From: Microcoleus sp. CSU_2_2
GTDB lineage: Bacteria; Cyanobacteriota; Cyanobacteriia; Cyanobacteriales; Microcoleaceae
Reading direction: 5' to 3'
DNA: 45,757 nt
Assembly: GCA_012035135.1 (NCBI GenBank)
Contig: JAAUPI010000012.1
Coordinates: 1-45,757 of the forward strand
Part shown: one piece after another, positions 9,078-18,166 of the stretch
Numbering within the stretch: position 1 is the first letter of the stretch
Layout of the letters: each line of letters starts with the position of its first letter
Position numbers and translations under genes: made by a program
The notes under the pieces: model-generated
Seen by the model: only the letters and a program-made list of their open reading frames with translations
What the model was told of the DNA's origin: nothing
Databases searched by the model: none

Positions 9078-10244
9078 TTAATACTGAGGCACAGACGGGT
9101 CTACTTCTTGACTCCAAGCCGTAATTCCGCCTTTGACATTAATCCCCTCAATTCCAGCTTCCTTCAAAATGCCCAAAGCTTTTGCAGAACGCCCGCCCAT
9201 TTTGCAGTGTGCAATCAATCGGTGGCCGTTCAACAATTCCTTGACTTTATCGACACCTTTACCGTTTTCAATATCCGGTAACGGTACCAATACAGACCCA
9301 GGAATTTGAGCAATTTGATACTCGTTAGGATTCCGAACATCTAGCAGTAGAAAATCCTTCGCACCGCTATCGATTAACTGCTTAAGTTCTGTGACAGTCA
9401 TCTCAGCAACTTGGACTTTTGCTTCATCTGCTTTCGCTTGAGGAATGCCGCAGAATTGTTCGTAATCGATTAACTTTTCAATTACCGGGCGCACTGGATT
9501 CGGCCGCAATTTCAACTGCCGGAATGTCATATCTAAGGCATTATAAAGCAGCAGTCTGCCACTTAAAGTCTCGCCTTGACCCAAAATAATTTTGATCGCT
9601 TCCGTTGCTTGAATGCAGCCAATTACTCCCGGTAATACACCTAAAACGCCACCTTCTGCACAGGAAGGTACCATTCCCGGAGGCGGAGGTTCTGGGTACA
9701 AATCGCGGTAATTCGGGCCACCTTCGTAGTTAAAAACAGTTGCTTGTCCTTCAAATCGGAAGATGGAACCGTAGACATTGGGCTTATTTAACAACACGCA
9801 AACGTCGTTCATTAAATAGCGAGTCGGGAAGTTGTCAGTACCGTCGATGACGATATCGTAAGGAGTGGCAATTGCGATCGCATTTTCGGAACTAACACGA
9901 GTTTCGTACAAGTCAACTTGACACAAAGGATTAATTTCTAAAATCCGATTTTTAGCAGATTCAATCTTTGGTTTACCTACCCAAGACGTGCCGTGAATTA
10001 CCTGTCGCTGCAAGTTGGAAGTGTCAACAATATCAAAGTCTACAATGCCAATACGACCAATCCCGGCGGCTGCTAAATATAGCAGCAGCGGCGAACCGAG
10101 TCCTCCTGTACCGATGCACAGTACGCTGGCAGCTTTGAGACGCTTCTGACCATCCAATCCAACTTCTGGCAGGATTAAGTGGCGAGAGTAACGTTCGTAT
10201 TCTTCTTTGTTGAGCTGGATCTCGTCCAGATTAGGATTTAGCAT
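9078..10244 (-). CDS. moeB: MoeB-type adenylyltransferase with C-terminal rhodanese domain
   Basis: This is an E1-like enzyme that adenylates the C-terminus of a ubiquitin-like sulfur carrier (MoaD, ThiS or CysO type). The ThiF/MoeB domain starts with YSRHLILPEVG and has the nucleotide-binding loop GTGGLGSP (45-52), DGTDNFPTRYL and PSCAEGGVLGVLPG. The C-terminal rhodanese domain (about 285-388) has the active-site loop HCKMGGRS, suggesting it also handles the persulfide sulfur. The 388-residue length matches the MoeB-rhodanese fusion. A JAMM peptidase gene lies 79 bases upstream on the same strand, a common pairing in sulfur-carrier pathways. No carrier gene is adjacent. Which carrier it serves is open. 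Confidence 0.9.
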   Translation of the reverse strand: MLNPNLDEIQLNKEEYERYSRHLILPEVGLDGQKRLKAASVLCIGTGGLGSPLLLYLAAAGIGRIGIVDFDIVDTSNLQRQVIHGTSWVGKPKIESAKNRILEINPLCQVDLYETRVSSENAIAIATPYDIVIDGTDNFPTRYLMNDVCVLLNKPNVYGSIFRFEGQATVFNYEGGPNYRDLYPEPPPPGMVPSCAEGGVLGVLPGVIGCIQATEAIKIILGQGETLSGRLLLYNALDMTFRQLKLRPNPVRPVIEKLIDYEQFCGIPQAKADEAKVQVAEMTVTELKQLIDSGAKDFLLLDVRNPNEYQIAQIPGSVLVPLPDIENGKGVDKVKELLNGHRLIAHCKMGGRSAKALGILKEAGIEGINVKGGITAWSQEVDPSVPQY

Positions 10245-10323
10245 GATATTCTGTGTAGCGCCGATTTTGAATAATATCCTATCTGAATCTTTCCCAGTTT
10301 GGTGTGTTTGTTATTTTTACTAA

Positions 10324-10803
10324 TTATTTCTTAATCTGAGTTGATTCAACTACGAGAATTTCCTCTGCTTGGAAGTTGCTGTCTGTATCAAGACTCCAAC
10401 TGAGGAGGTCTTCTGAAGCGCCTTGTCGAACGGAAACAATGATATAGGAGTATTGCGGCCAAGCGCCTGCCCGATCGAACTCTGAGGGCACCGCAGCACA
10501 ATCTATATGAGAATGAAAAATGCCGATAATTTCCAAAGATCGATCGCGCCCATCTTTCATCGCCTTCAGCAGATCTGCTGGTGACATAGCATATCTACGT
10601 TTTTCTGTCAATCCTTTTTGTTCTGGCCAATTATCTTCAGCTTCAGCACTCCAAGCATTGTTAGTTGGCCAAACTTCTACTAAAGTTTTCACATCGCCTG
10701 TAACTTGACCGAGTAATAAGCCGCAGCATTCTTCAGGGTAAGTTTTTTCGGCGTGGGTGCGGATGGATAAAATGTGAGATTCAGAAAGTGCGATCGATTG
10801 CAT
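10324..10803 (-). CDS. JAMM/MPN metallopeptidase (Mec+ type)
   Basis: This 159-residue protein has a complete JAMM zinc signature: Glu24/Glu25 in EECCG, then H97-S-H99, seven residues, Ser107 and Asp110 (HSHIDCAAVPSEFD). Stand-alone bacterial JAMM proteins trim or release ubiquitin-like sulfur carriers, as Mec+ does for CysO in cysteine synthesis. The neighbouring moeB-rhodanese gene on the same strand supports such a role. The two probably form one transcript. The substrate is inferred from context. Confidence 0.88.
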   Translation of the reverse strand: MQSIALSESHILSIRTHAEKTYPEECCGLLLGQVTGDVKTLVEVWPTNNAWSAEAEDNWPEQKGLTEKRRYAMSPADLLKAMKDGRDRSLEIIGIFHSHIDCAAVPSEFDRAGAWPQYSYIIVSVRQGASEDLLSWSLDTDSNFQAEEILVVESTQIKK

Positions 10804-10862
10804 TGGATTTTATTTTAAAGTTTATTGTAAAGTTTATTGTAAAGTGCGATCGGGCTTTTTTT

Positions 10863-10892
10863 AACGAACCGCGAAGGCGTGAAGGACAAGTT
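10863..10892. repeat. Dispersed repeat, CCGCGAAGGCG family
   Basis: This copy begins AACGAACCGCGAAGGCGTGAAGG. The same sequence in longer form occurs at 11663-11705 and 18040-18076. All three are intergenic. Confidence 0.65.
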
Positions 10893-10945
10893 CGGCGAAG
10901 CCGTTCCCGAAGGGTAGGAAGATAAGAGAAGGGAAGAGAAAGAGT

Positions 10946-11560
10946 TTACGATTGATTTGGGGTTTCTGTAGCTGTTTGCAAAACTGTTTTATAAGCAATT
11001 ACTGCTTCGGTTTGATTAGCATATCCGACATATTGACTCAATATAGATAAGTCTAATTCTGGCAAAAATTCACTCCTTGAAATTAACTCATAACCTTCCT
11101 CGCGCAAGTGGTAAAGAGAAAATTGACTGTTCGCCCAAAACCAGACTTCAGGAACTTGCAAACCGCGGTACACTTCTAGTTTGTTAACTCCACCGCTAGT
11201 GAGAGCAATTTCTATTACAATATCCGGAACTTCTGCAAGTGTACCCAAGCAGTAACACTCATCCGGTTCCGCACCCCGTCTCACTGCTTCGCGGCGAAAG
11301 GTAGCACTTCCGTAACCATTCAGATTAATTAGTCTTTCAACTGCATAGGTTTCGATCAAGCGGGCAATGATTGTTTTGAGCCTTTCATGTTCTGGCGAAG
11401 TAGTCACGATAATCTCCAAGGTTCCTTCCAAGTAGGTCATTCTGGGGAATTCATCGACAAACATATCTGAAAGTTGTTCGTATTGTTCCCAAGTCACATC
11501 ATACAGAATAACGCGCTGTTCGGTGGCTGGCTGGAGAGTTTTTGGATCTAAAACTAGCAT
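10946..11560 (-). CDS. Uma2 family (DUF820) putative nuclease
   Basis: This 204-residue protein belongs to the Uma2 family, a PD-(D/E)XK-like restriction-endonuclease fold that is greatly expanded in cyanobacteria. Visible family blocks are YEQLSDMFVDEFPRMTYLEGTLEI, SPEHERLKTII, DIVIEIALTSGGVNKLEVYRG and VPEVWFW. The Asp, Glu and Lys of the second-to-last block are the likely metal-site residues. A second paralogue is encoded at 25778-26371. No family member has a well-established biological role that I can apply here. Confidence 0.85.
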   Translation of the reverse strand: MLVLDPKTLQPATEQRVILYDVTWEQYEQLSDMFVDEFPRMTYLEGTLEIIVTTSPEHERLKTIIARLIETYAVERLINLNGYGSATFRREAVRRGAEPDECYCLGTLAEVPDIVIEIALTSGGVNKLEVYRGLQVPEVWFWANSQFSLYHLREEGYELISRSEFLPELDLSILSQYVGYANQTEAVIAYKTVLQTATETPNQS

Positions 11561-11662
11561 AATTAATTACCTGCACTTAAGATATCTAAACTTGGAGTTG
11601 TCCGATATTTCTCACCTTCTTCTCCGCGTTCTCTGCGGTTCAATAAAAGTTCTTATAGAAAT

Positions 11663-11705
11663 TTAACGAACCGCGAAGACGCCAAGGACACAAAGGAAGA
11701 GAGGA
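11663..11705. repeat. Dispersed repeat, CCGCGAAGACGCCAAGGACAC copy
   Basis: A 43-base copy of the AACGAACCGCGAAGrCGC-AAGGACACAAAGGAAGA repeat. A partly inverted relative, CTCCGCGTTCTCTGCGGTT, lies 40 bases before it at about 11621-11640. Confidence 0.7.
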
Positions 11706-11732
11706 GAAGGGAAAAAAGAGTGTACAATTCAA

Positions 11733-11960
11733 TCAAGTAGGAGTTTGCTGTAACTCAGGCCGCTCATCGGGGACGATCGCACCTTCGACAGGACATACCT
11801 GCAAACAAATGCCGCAGTCAATACAAGTATCAAAATCAATCCAAAACCAATCAGTACCTTTGACATTTTTGCCCGGGCCGGGGTGAATACAAGCTACCGG
11901 ACAAGCGCCGACACAATCAGCAACCCCTTCACAAGTATTCGTAACAATAGTGTGCGCCAT
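11733..11960 (-). CDS. Small 4Fe-4S dicluster ferredoxin
   Basis: This 75-residue bacterial-type ferredoxin has cysteine runs CEGVADCVGACPVAC in the N-terminal half and CIDCGICLQVCP in the second, enough for two iron-sulfur clusters. The long spacing in the first cluster and the insert HPGPGKNVKGTDWFWIDF resemble a ferredoxin family widely kept in cyanobacteria. It is a soluble electron carrier; the partner enzyme is unknown. The start ATG at 11960 gives the usual MAHTIV opening. Confidence 0.9.
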   Translation of the reverse strand: MAHTIVTNTCEGVADCVGACPVACIHPGPGKNVKGTDWFWIDFDTCIDCGICLQVCPVEGAIVPDERPELQQTPT

Positions 11961-12072
11961 AGTGTTCTCAATTCTTCAGATCTAGCAGACTGGAAATAAT
12001 TTTTGACTAGGAATTGAAATTCAAATGTGAAGTCTTCTTCCAATTTAGCATTGAAGAGAGATCCGATCGGGC

Positions 12073-13173
12073 TTAGTCTGGTTTACGAAGCAGCCCGAAC
12101 AAATCTTCGGCTACAGCTTTGTGACCATCTCTATCAAGATGAACCGTATCAAATTTAATATACATCGGAGCAAAACGACCTTCTTCCTCAGCAATTCGCG
12201 ATCGGCCTCGACGGACTCCTTCAGTAGAATCGACATAGAGCAAACCAAGAGACTGACTAATTTCCCCAAGTCTCTTACCCGCATCAATAGTAAGTCTATC
12301 TTTTGGTACTTGCTGCTCGTTGTCAGAAAAGCCGTTAAAAGCCATAAAGCGAGCAGGTAAGTAAACTACAGCCAAAGAGCGACCGTCGTCTGCTGCAACG
12401 GAGTCGCGAAGTACCTTCAAATCTGTCTCGAATTGCTTCCAAGCACGTTCGGGGAGATCCGGAGGCACATCCGCTTGCTTCCAGCCCAAGGCTAGCGTTG
12501 CGCCCAAAGGAGCTTCTGCTTTGATGTTGTTGTTGGCTAAACCCAGCAAGTACAAGCCTTTTTGAGAGTTGATTTTCAGCCAGGAGGGAGTAGCTAAGAT
12601 TTTGAACTGATTTTTCACATCTCCCAGCTTAGATTTGCGGATTGGCTCCAAATAGGGGTTTGCAGGCATTGCTTTGTCGTTGCGGCGAAACCAGGTCATC
12701 GAGACCAAGTTGTTGTCTACCGCCAACACTACTAAATCTGGCTTGTACTTAGACCACTGGTTGCGGTAAACATAGTTGATTTCCTTGAGGGAATAACCCT
12801 CTAGAGAAGCGTTGATGTAGGTTGACTTAGCGCCATTTTTCTTAAAAACCTCCGTTAGTTGAGCTGGCCAAGTATCTTCAGCACCAATGCCAGTACCGAA
12901 TGTTGTTGAGTCTCCCATTCCCAGAATTCGCAACTCGCCAGGAGCTTTTTTAATTGGCAGCAGGGGGCCGCGATTTCCGGCGCTGCTGACGGCGATTGGA
13001 TGGCCTCCAGTGAATTCGCGATCGAAAATATTGTTGGTGTATTCGCGAGCAGTAACTTGCAGGAGCGACTCCAATAATATAGCGGCTAATAATAGCTTTA
13101 CAAGCGTCACTGATGTGTAACGAAATCCTGTTTTTAAGTGGGACAGTGCCTTGTCATTAAATATTGGTATCAT
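12073..13173 (-). CDS. Membrane-anchored SGNH/GDSL hydrolase-like protein
   Basis: This 366-residue protein has one N-terminal membrane segment (about 21-41) and then an SGNH domain facing outward. GMGDSTTFG holds the nucleophile Ser89, and the C-terminal FDTVHLDRDGH near residue 343 supplies Asp and His. It follows the MBOAT gene by 89 bases on the same strand. MBOAT plus SGNH pairs, such as AlgI with AlgJ/AlgX or DltB with DltD, transfer acyl groups onto exported polymers. O-acetylation of an extracellular polysaccharide is therefore the likely job. The polymer itself cannot be identified from this window. Confidence 0.82.
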   Translation of the reverse strand: MIPIFNDKALSHLKTGFRYTSVTLVKLLLAAILLESLLQVTAREYTNNIFDREFTGGHPIAVSSAGNRGPLLPIKKAPGELRILGMGDSTTFGTGIGAEDTWPAQLTEVFKKNGAKSTYINASLEGYSLKEINYVYRNQWSKYKPDLVVLAVDNNLVSMTWFRRNDKAMPANPYLEPIRKSKLGDVKNQFKILATPSWLKINSQKGLYLLGLANNNIKAEAPLGATLALGWKQADVPPDLPERAWKQFETDLKVLRDSVAADDGRSLAVVYLPARFMAFNGFSDNEQQVPKDRLTIDAGKRLGEISQSLGLLYVDSTEGVRRGRSRIAEEEGRFAPMYIKFDTVHLDRDGHKAVAEDLFGLLRKPD

Positions 13174-13262
13174 GAGCTGTCTAAGTTGATTAGAACTGAA
13201 ATGTTTTACCTTGGTTAGGAATAGGCAAGATGCCTGTTCTTGAGAATGCTACAACACATTAA

Positions 13263-14641
13263 TTAGAACTGGAAGTAAAGGAAATTTGAGCTTGAGGCAC
13301 CGGCGAAGGTAAACATGAGCGCGATCGCCATTCCACAAGCAATCCACTTTAGCCATTTGGGGTTAGCCTCTGCCCAGTTCATCCACTGCTGCTTCACATC
13401 CCACCAGTCAAATAGCAAAATTATGCTAATGTAAAACAGCGGGCGGTAGTCAACAGGTATCCAGCCGTCAGCCCAGGTAAATATCCGCTGTAATACCACA
13501 TATGCACTGTTCAAACTAGATGCTTGGAAGAACACCCAAGAAGTACAAACTAGAACAAAAGTCAGCAACCAACGGAGCAAATGTTTGACTTTAGAAGTGG
13601 GTGCAGATGAAAGTCCAGTTGCTCTTTCAATTGAGAGCATAGCCCCCTGAAACCCCCCCCAAGCAATCCAGTTCCATCCAGCACCGTGCCACAGACCTCC
13701 TATTAACATAGTGATCATTAAATTGGCATAAGTGCGGAGGTTGCCACGCCGATTGCCACCAAGAGGAATGTATAGATAGTCGCGTAACCAATTTGATAGC
13801 GAAATGTGCCATCTGCGCCAGAAATCAGTAATGCTGTAGGCTAAATAAGGTTTATTAAAGTTGGCAGGCAGTTCAATTCCAAATAAGCGGGCCGAGCCGA
13901 TCGCAATATCTGAATAACCAGAAAAGTCACAATAAACTTGAACCGCAAAAGCCAATGTACCCAGTACAAGCCCCTGCCCAGAAACACTTTCAGGGCGAGC
14001 AAAAGCTTCCCTGGCAATTGTCGCCATTGGGTCAGCTATATAAACTTTTTTCAGCATTCCCCAAACAATCTGGCTAATGCCACTTCGGATCTGAGTCCAA
14101 TTCACCGATGAGTCGCAGGCCAACTGAGGGATCAGATGCTTTGCACGAACGATCGGTCCAGCCACAAGATTTGGGAAAAAAATCACATACAGCGCTAGAT
14201 CGAGGAGTGACTTTTCAGCAGGTATCGTGCCTTTGTAGATATCGACTATGTAGCTAATCGTCTGAAACGTGTAAAAAGAAATGCCCAAAGGCAAGAGTAA
14301 ATTCAGTTGAGCCCAAGGGCGAATCCCAACACGGAGTATGCCGAATCTGAGAAGAAGTTCGCGTACTTAAACAGGCATAAAGTGCTGACAACTACAATCA
14401 GAAAAGAAATTAGTGCCAGATTCTTATCTTTATTTTTAGTGGCTGATTCTATAGCGCGACCTGTGATGTACGCCAGCATGGTATATAAAACCATTAATAG
14501 CGAGTAAGGAACGCTCCATACCCAATAAAATGTGTAGCTAGCTAATAACAAAAACCAACGTCGATAGTGAGGTGTTAGCAAGTAATAGACATACACTACA
14601 ACTACCAAAAACCCTAAAAATATTGTGGAGTTAAACAACAT
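13263..14641 (-). pseudogene. MBOAT O-acyltransferase (AlgI-like), frameshifted
   Basis: Two adjoining frames encode one membrane-bound O-acyltransferase of about 459 residues. The first, from ATG 14641, gives a multi-span N-terminus with FKYANFFSDSAYSVLGFALG and hits TGA at 14303. The second frame continues with LNLLLPLGISFYTFQTISYIVDIYKG, a classical MBOAT block, then FPNLVAGPI, DFSGYSDIAIG, ITDFWRRWHISLSNWLRDY and GLWHGAGWNWIAWG with the catalytic His. One extra base between about 14306 and 14335, for example in a GGG or CCC run, would join them without loss. It is either a sequencing error or a recent frameshift. With the downstream SGNH gene it would O-acylate an exported polymer. Confidence 0.82.
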
Positions 14642-14699
14642 TTATTACTACATCCTGTGGTAAAGAGATCCCATCGAATATTTATTTCTCAGCCTCTGA

Positions 14700-15935
14700 T
14701 TAATTTACTGTCTCAATTGTGGGGAACCCTTCGGCATTCACCCACGCAATTTGAGCAATGCGCCGATCGCGAGCATATTCCCGTGCCGCCTCCGCAGTCT
14801 CGCGATTCTCTAAATCGATTTCTACTCGAACTAGATGAGCAGACTCTCGGAGTTTGCGAGCGTAAACAAAGGCAGCGGCAGCAGCTTCAGGGGTTTGAGG
14901 CACGACTAACCAGTCGCTGGCTGGGGTTTCCCTGGGCAATTGACCCTCGGTCAGCAAAATTTGGTGCAAATCTTCAATATTCAGACAAAACCCGATTCCT
15001 GGTGAATTTTGCCCTTGAGGATCGAACAATCCCAAGAGTCGATCGTACCGTCCTCCTTGTCCCAAAACTCGCTGTCCCGTCTGGGAACTGCTGACAACTT
15101 CAAACACAATTCCAGTGTAGTAGTCAAAAGTTTGAATCAAGCTTAGATCGAGATGAATTTTAGATTTGAGATTGGGAATTTTTGACTCATATTTATGCAG
15201 CAATTCGATCGCAGATTTGAGATTATTTAAGGCTGTTTGCTGTGGCAAATCTAAATCGAGATTTGCTACAATTGGCAGCACATCTTCCGGGCGGCCGCGC
15301 AAGTCAAACAGCAGCATGGCTCTCGATCGCAATTCTGGCGACAGTGGCAAAGTTTCTAAACCAACTCGATCGAGATTGGCAATCGCCCCCCGAACTTTCT
15401 GGCGCACATTGGGCGGAAACGGTTCCAGCAACCTTGCAGTCAAGCCCGCTTCTCCTAAAACCAAATGCCAGTCATCAATTCCCAAACTCTCCAAGCACTC
15501 AGACAACAGCAGCAGCACTTCCGCATCCGCAACTGTCCCCCCCGCACCCAGCAACTCCACCCCAGCTTGATAGAACTCCTGTTGGCCACCGCTGCCAGTA
15601 TCTGGGCCTTTGCGAAAGACGTTCGCGTTGTAGTAGAGGCGCTGGGGCTGTCCGGAAGTCCCGGCCATCCGCATTGCAGCCGCGCGGGCAATCGAAGCAG
15701 TCAATTCCGGGCGCAAGCCGAGTTCTCCATCTTCAGCATCTTGGAGTTGAATTAGAGTCGATCGGTCGATCGCACCTCCAGCCATCAAAGTTTCCAGCCT
15801 TTCTAGAGTCGAAGTAATAATCCGGTGATAGCCCCAGCGGTGAAATACCTGCTGCAAGCGCCGTTCGATCGAAATTTTTTGAGCAACGTCTAGGGGCAAT
15901 AAATCTCTTGCACCCGATGGGGGTTGGTGAACCAT
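14700..15935 (-). CDS. hisZ: ATP phosphoribosyltransferase regulatory subunit HisZ
   Basis: HisZ is a catalytically inactive histidyl-tRNA-synthetase paralogue that binds the short-form HisG and gives it histidine feedback control in the first step of histidine synthesis. The 411-residue protein opens with PPSGARDLLPLD and has ELGLRPELTASIARAAA, YYNANVFRKG, QEFYQAGVELLG and GQGGRYDRLLG, which are the class II aminoacyl-tRNA-synthetase core motifs. Its anticodon-binding domain is too short for a real HisRS. The short HisG partner is not in the window. Confidence 0.92.
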   Translation of the reverse strand: MVHQPPSGARDLLPLDVAQKISIERRLQQVFHRWGYHRIITSTLERLETLMAGGAIDRSTLIQLQDAEDGELGLRPELTASIARAAAMRMAGTSGQPQRLYYNANVFRKGPDTGSGGQQEFYQAGVELLGAGGTVADAEVLLLLSECLESLGIDDWHLVLGEAGLTARLLEPFPPNVRQKVRGAIANLDRVGLETLPLSPELRSRAMLLFDLRGRPEDVLPIVANLDLDLPQQTALNNLKSAIELLHKYESKIPNLKSKIHLDLSLIQTFDYYTGIVFEVVSSSQTGQRVLGQGGRYDRLLGLFDPQGQNSPGIGFCLNIEDLHQILLTEGQLPRETPASDWLVVPQTPEAAAAAFVYARKLRESAHLVRVEIDLENRETAEAAREYARDRRIAQIAWVNAEGFPTIETVN

Positions 15936-16135
15936 ATCAATTTTGAATTTTAGATTTTAGATGGGGGATTGGGGCTAGAAGCTTAGACTTGAGAGGACGA
16001 TGTTAAAGTCGAACGAAACAAGCTTAACATTCGACCTTAACAAATTAAGATATCACCAATTCTTGATTTTTTTGATCGAGCCCAATCCACCGATCGGGAA
16101 TTCACAACTGACAATTCACCCCTCAAAATACCCGA

Positions 16136-17107
16136 TTATTTCTTCTTACCGCCACCAAACAAACTTGCAAAAAAGCCGCCCGGTTTGTCGTCACCCTTTT
16201 TGCCTTTTGCCCCAGAAGCTGCTGATTGTTCCAGCTTTTTCTTAACCTCCAAAGCGATCGGTTCTTCTGGGTTTGATGCCAAAGCTTTTTGGACTTCAAG
16301 TTTTGCCATTGTGGCTTGACCTTGTTGAAAGTAACACATTGCTAACATAGCGTGGCCCTTACTATTTTTAGGCTCGCGCTTCAGGGCTTCTTTCAACTCC
16401 AAAGTTGCTTTGGCATAATTTTTACTGTCGATGAATCCTTGAGCTCGGCGACAAGATTGTTCCGCCAGCGAGTCTTGGGATTTGGGTGATGGCGGAGGGG
16501 AAGTAACAGTGGTGGTGGTTGGTTTTGCTGCTGTGGAAGTTGGTTTTGCTGCTGCTGTTGTTGTCGCTGGGCTGACTGGGGTTGCAGTTTTTGTCGGCTC
16601 CTGGGTGGGAATCCGACCACCACCCACGCGCTCTTTTCGCAGTAGGTAAACCATGTTGAGTTCGCTAATTTGACCGATCGCCTCTAGAGCTTGCTCAACT
16701 GATTCGTACTGCTTGTCAGCGAGTTTGTTAACTGCTTTTTGGTAAGCTTCTTGCAAATCTTTAGCACTAGCTAATTGTTTGGCTGCTTCGCTTTCGACTT
16801 GCTGCTGTTTCGGCTGTTCTTGAGCGACGCGCTTGGCCATGGTTGTTACTAGCAGGCTGTATTCTTTGCGATCGCTTTCCTTAGAGAATTTGTTGTAAGC
16901 AGGATTGACCACTTTTGACAAAAATTGGTTGGCCCAATCTTTATCGGCTGGGTCTTCAAAAGGGCAAGTATCCGCGTGCAATCGACGGACTATTTTCATG
17001 TACCGCTTGCGGATGTCGTTAAACTCCGCATCCAAGGGAACTCCCAAAATAGCGTGCTGATCTGTAAAGTCAAACTTAAACAGCCCTTTTGTAATTTCCA
17101 AAGACAT
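16136..17107 (-). CDS. J-domain-like TPR protein with HAD in place of HPD
   Basis: Residues about 13-85 form a DnaJ-like domain (QHAILGVPLDAEFNDIRKRYMKIVRRLHADTCP). The universal HPD loop that stimulates DnaK reads HAD here. A helical middle part follows, then a Thr/Pro/Ala-rich linker (about 168-210). Next come tetratricopeptide-like repeats (AEQSCRRAQGFIDSKNYAKATLELKEALKREPKNSKGHAMLAMCYFQQG). The protein ends in a basic Gly/Lys-rich tail, GGFFASLFGGGKKK. The 323-residue architecture is a cyanobacterial type I recognise only loosely. Without HPD it probably cannot drive DnaK hydrolysis, so a scaffold role is inferred. Confidence 0.75.
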   Translation of the reverse strand: MSLEITKGLFKFDFTDQHAILGVPLDAEFNDIRKRYMKIVRRLHADTCPFEDPADKDWANQFLSKVVNPAYNKFSKESDRKEYSLLVTTMAKRVAQEQPKQQQVESEAAKQLASAKDLQEAYQKAVNKLADKQYESVEQALEAIGQISELNMVYLLRKERVGGGRIPTQEPTKTATPVSPATTTAAAKPTSTAAKPTTTTVTSPPPSPKSQDSLAEQSCRRAQGFIDSKNYAKATLELKEALKREPKNSKGHAMLAMCYFQQGQATMAKLEVQKALASNPEEPIALEVKKKLEQSAASGAKGKKGDDKPGGFFASLFGGGKKK

Positions 17108-17181
17108 AAGATTTACTCTCCCTTTCCTAGCTTTTCACTATTCTTTAATGTAGCCTCACTCCAGGGGTTCTGACCCCCGTA

Positions 17182-18024
17182 CTACCCCTGAGGCTTAGTT
17201 GCCGGAATGCTACCCCAAGAGGATAAGGGAGGAACCTGCTGCAATGCCCCGCTGAGTTCGGCGTGAATGCGACCGTTTGTGGCTAAAACTCGACCGGAAT
17301 TAATCTCAAAACTACCTTTGTTATAAGCTGTAACTTGACCTCCGGCTTCGGAGACGATGAGTACGCCGGCTGCTACGTCCCACGGGGCAAGTCCCCGTTC
17401 CCAGTATCCATCTACGCGGCCGCAGGCTACGTGGGCGAGGTCTAGGGATGCCGAACCGCTGCGTCGCACGCCTTGGGTAAGGTGCGTGAGGTGACAGAAT
17501 TCGGCATAGTTATTGTCGGCTGTTTCGCGCCGATCGTAGGCAAAGCCGGTAACTAACAAGCTTTTGTTCAATTCTGAGATTTGAGAAACTTCGATCGGCC
17601 GTCGGTTGCGAGTAGCCCCCAATCCTTTGCCTGCGCGAAATAATTCGTTATGAAATGGATCGAAAATTACGCCAATTTGTGGTATGCCTTCGATTAAAAG
17701 TCCGATCGAAACTGCCCAAACAGGATATTGATGAGCATAATTGGTTGTGCCGTCCAAAGGGTCGATCGCCCACAGGTATTTGCTACTGGCATCCCCTAAT
17801 TTACCCGATTCTTCGGCGAGGATGCCGTGGTGGGGAACGTGGCGACTGAGAATTTCTAAAATGACGGCTTCGGAGGCTTTGTCGGCTTCTGTAACTAAAT
17901 CGCCCGATCGGCCTTTTTCTTGAATTTCTTCTAATTTTCCGCAAAAAGATTGCAGGACAGAACCTGCTGCTAGGGCGGCTTCTGTAGCTATTTCTAAGAA
18001 GTTTGGTAGTTGATTGTCAATCAT
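17182..18024 (-). CDS. Inositol monophosphatase family protein
   Basis: The protein has the full metal-site set of the inositol monophosphatase family: EES at 71-73, DPLDGTTN starting at Asp88, and WDVAAG near residue 219. These residues bind three Mg ions in a Li-sensitive phosphatase. At 280 residues it is typical in length. Cyanobacterial members act on inositol, fructose-1,6-bisphosphate or other sugar and nucleotide phosphates, so the substrate is not fixed by sequence. It lies upstream of the J-domain gene on the same strand, 74 bases away. Confidence 0.9.
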   Translation of the reverse strand: MIDNQLPNFLEIATEAALAAGSVLQSFCGKLEEIQEKGRSGDLVTEADKASEAVILEILSRHVPHHGILAEESGKLGDASSKYLWAIDPLDGTTNYAHQYPVWAVSIGLLIEGIPQIGVIFDPFHNELFRAGKGLGATRNRRPIEVSQISELNKSLLVTGFAYDRRETADNNYAEFCHLTHLTQGVRRSGSASLDLAHVACGRVDGYWERGLAPWDVAAGVLIVSEAGGQVTAYNKGSFEINSGRVLATNGRIHAELSGALQQVPPLSSWGSIPATKPQG

Positions 18025-18039
18025 TAGGAAAAGGGAAGT

Positions 18040-18076
18040 ACGAACCGCGAAGGCGCGAAGGACACAAAGGAAGAAG
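18040..18076. repeat. Dispersed repeat, CCGCGAAGGCGCGAAGGACAC copy
   Basis: A 37-base copy of the repeat also present at 10863 and 11663. It is followed by short tandem CAATTAC units at about 18122-18152. Confidence 0.7.
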
Positions 18077-18166
18077 TCTGATAGAAGTCGGAAGATCTCC
18101 GAGGCTAGAGAGAACAGTAATCCTCAATTACCAATTATCAATTACCAATTACCTACTGACTAATAA

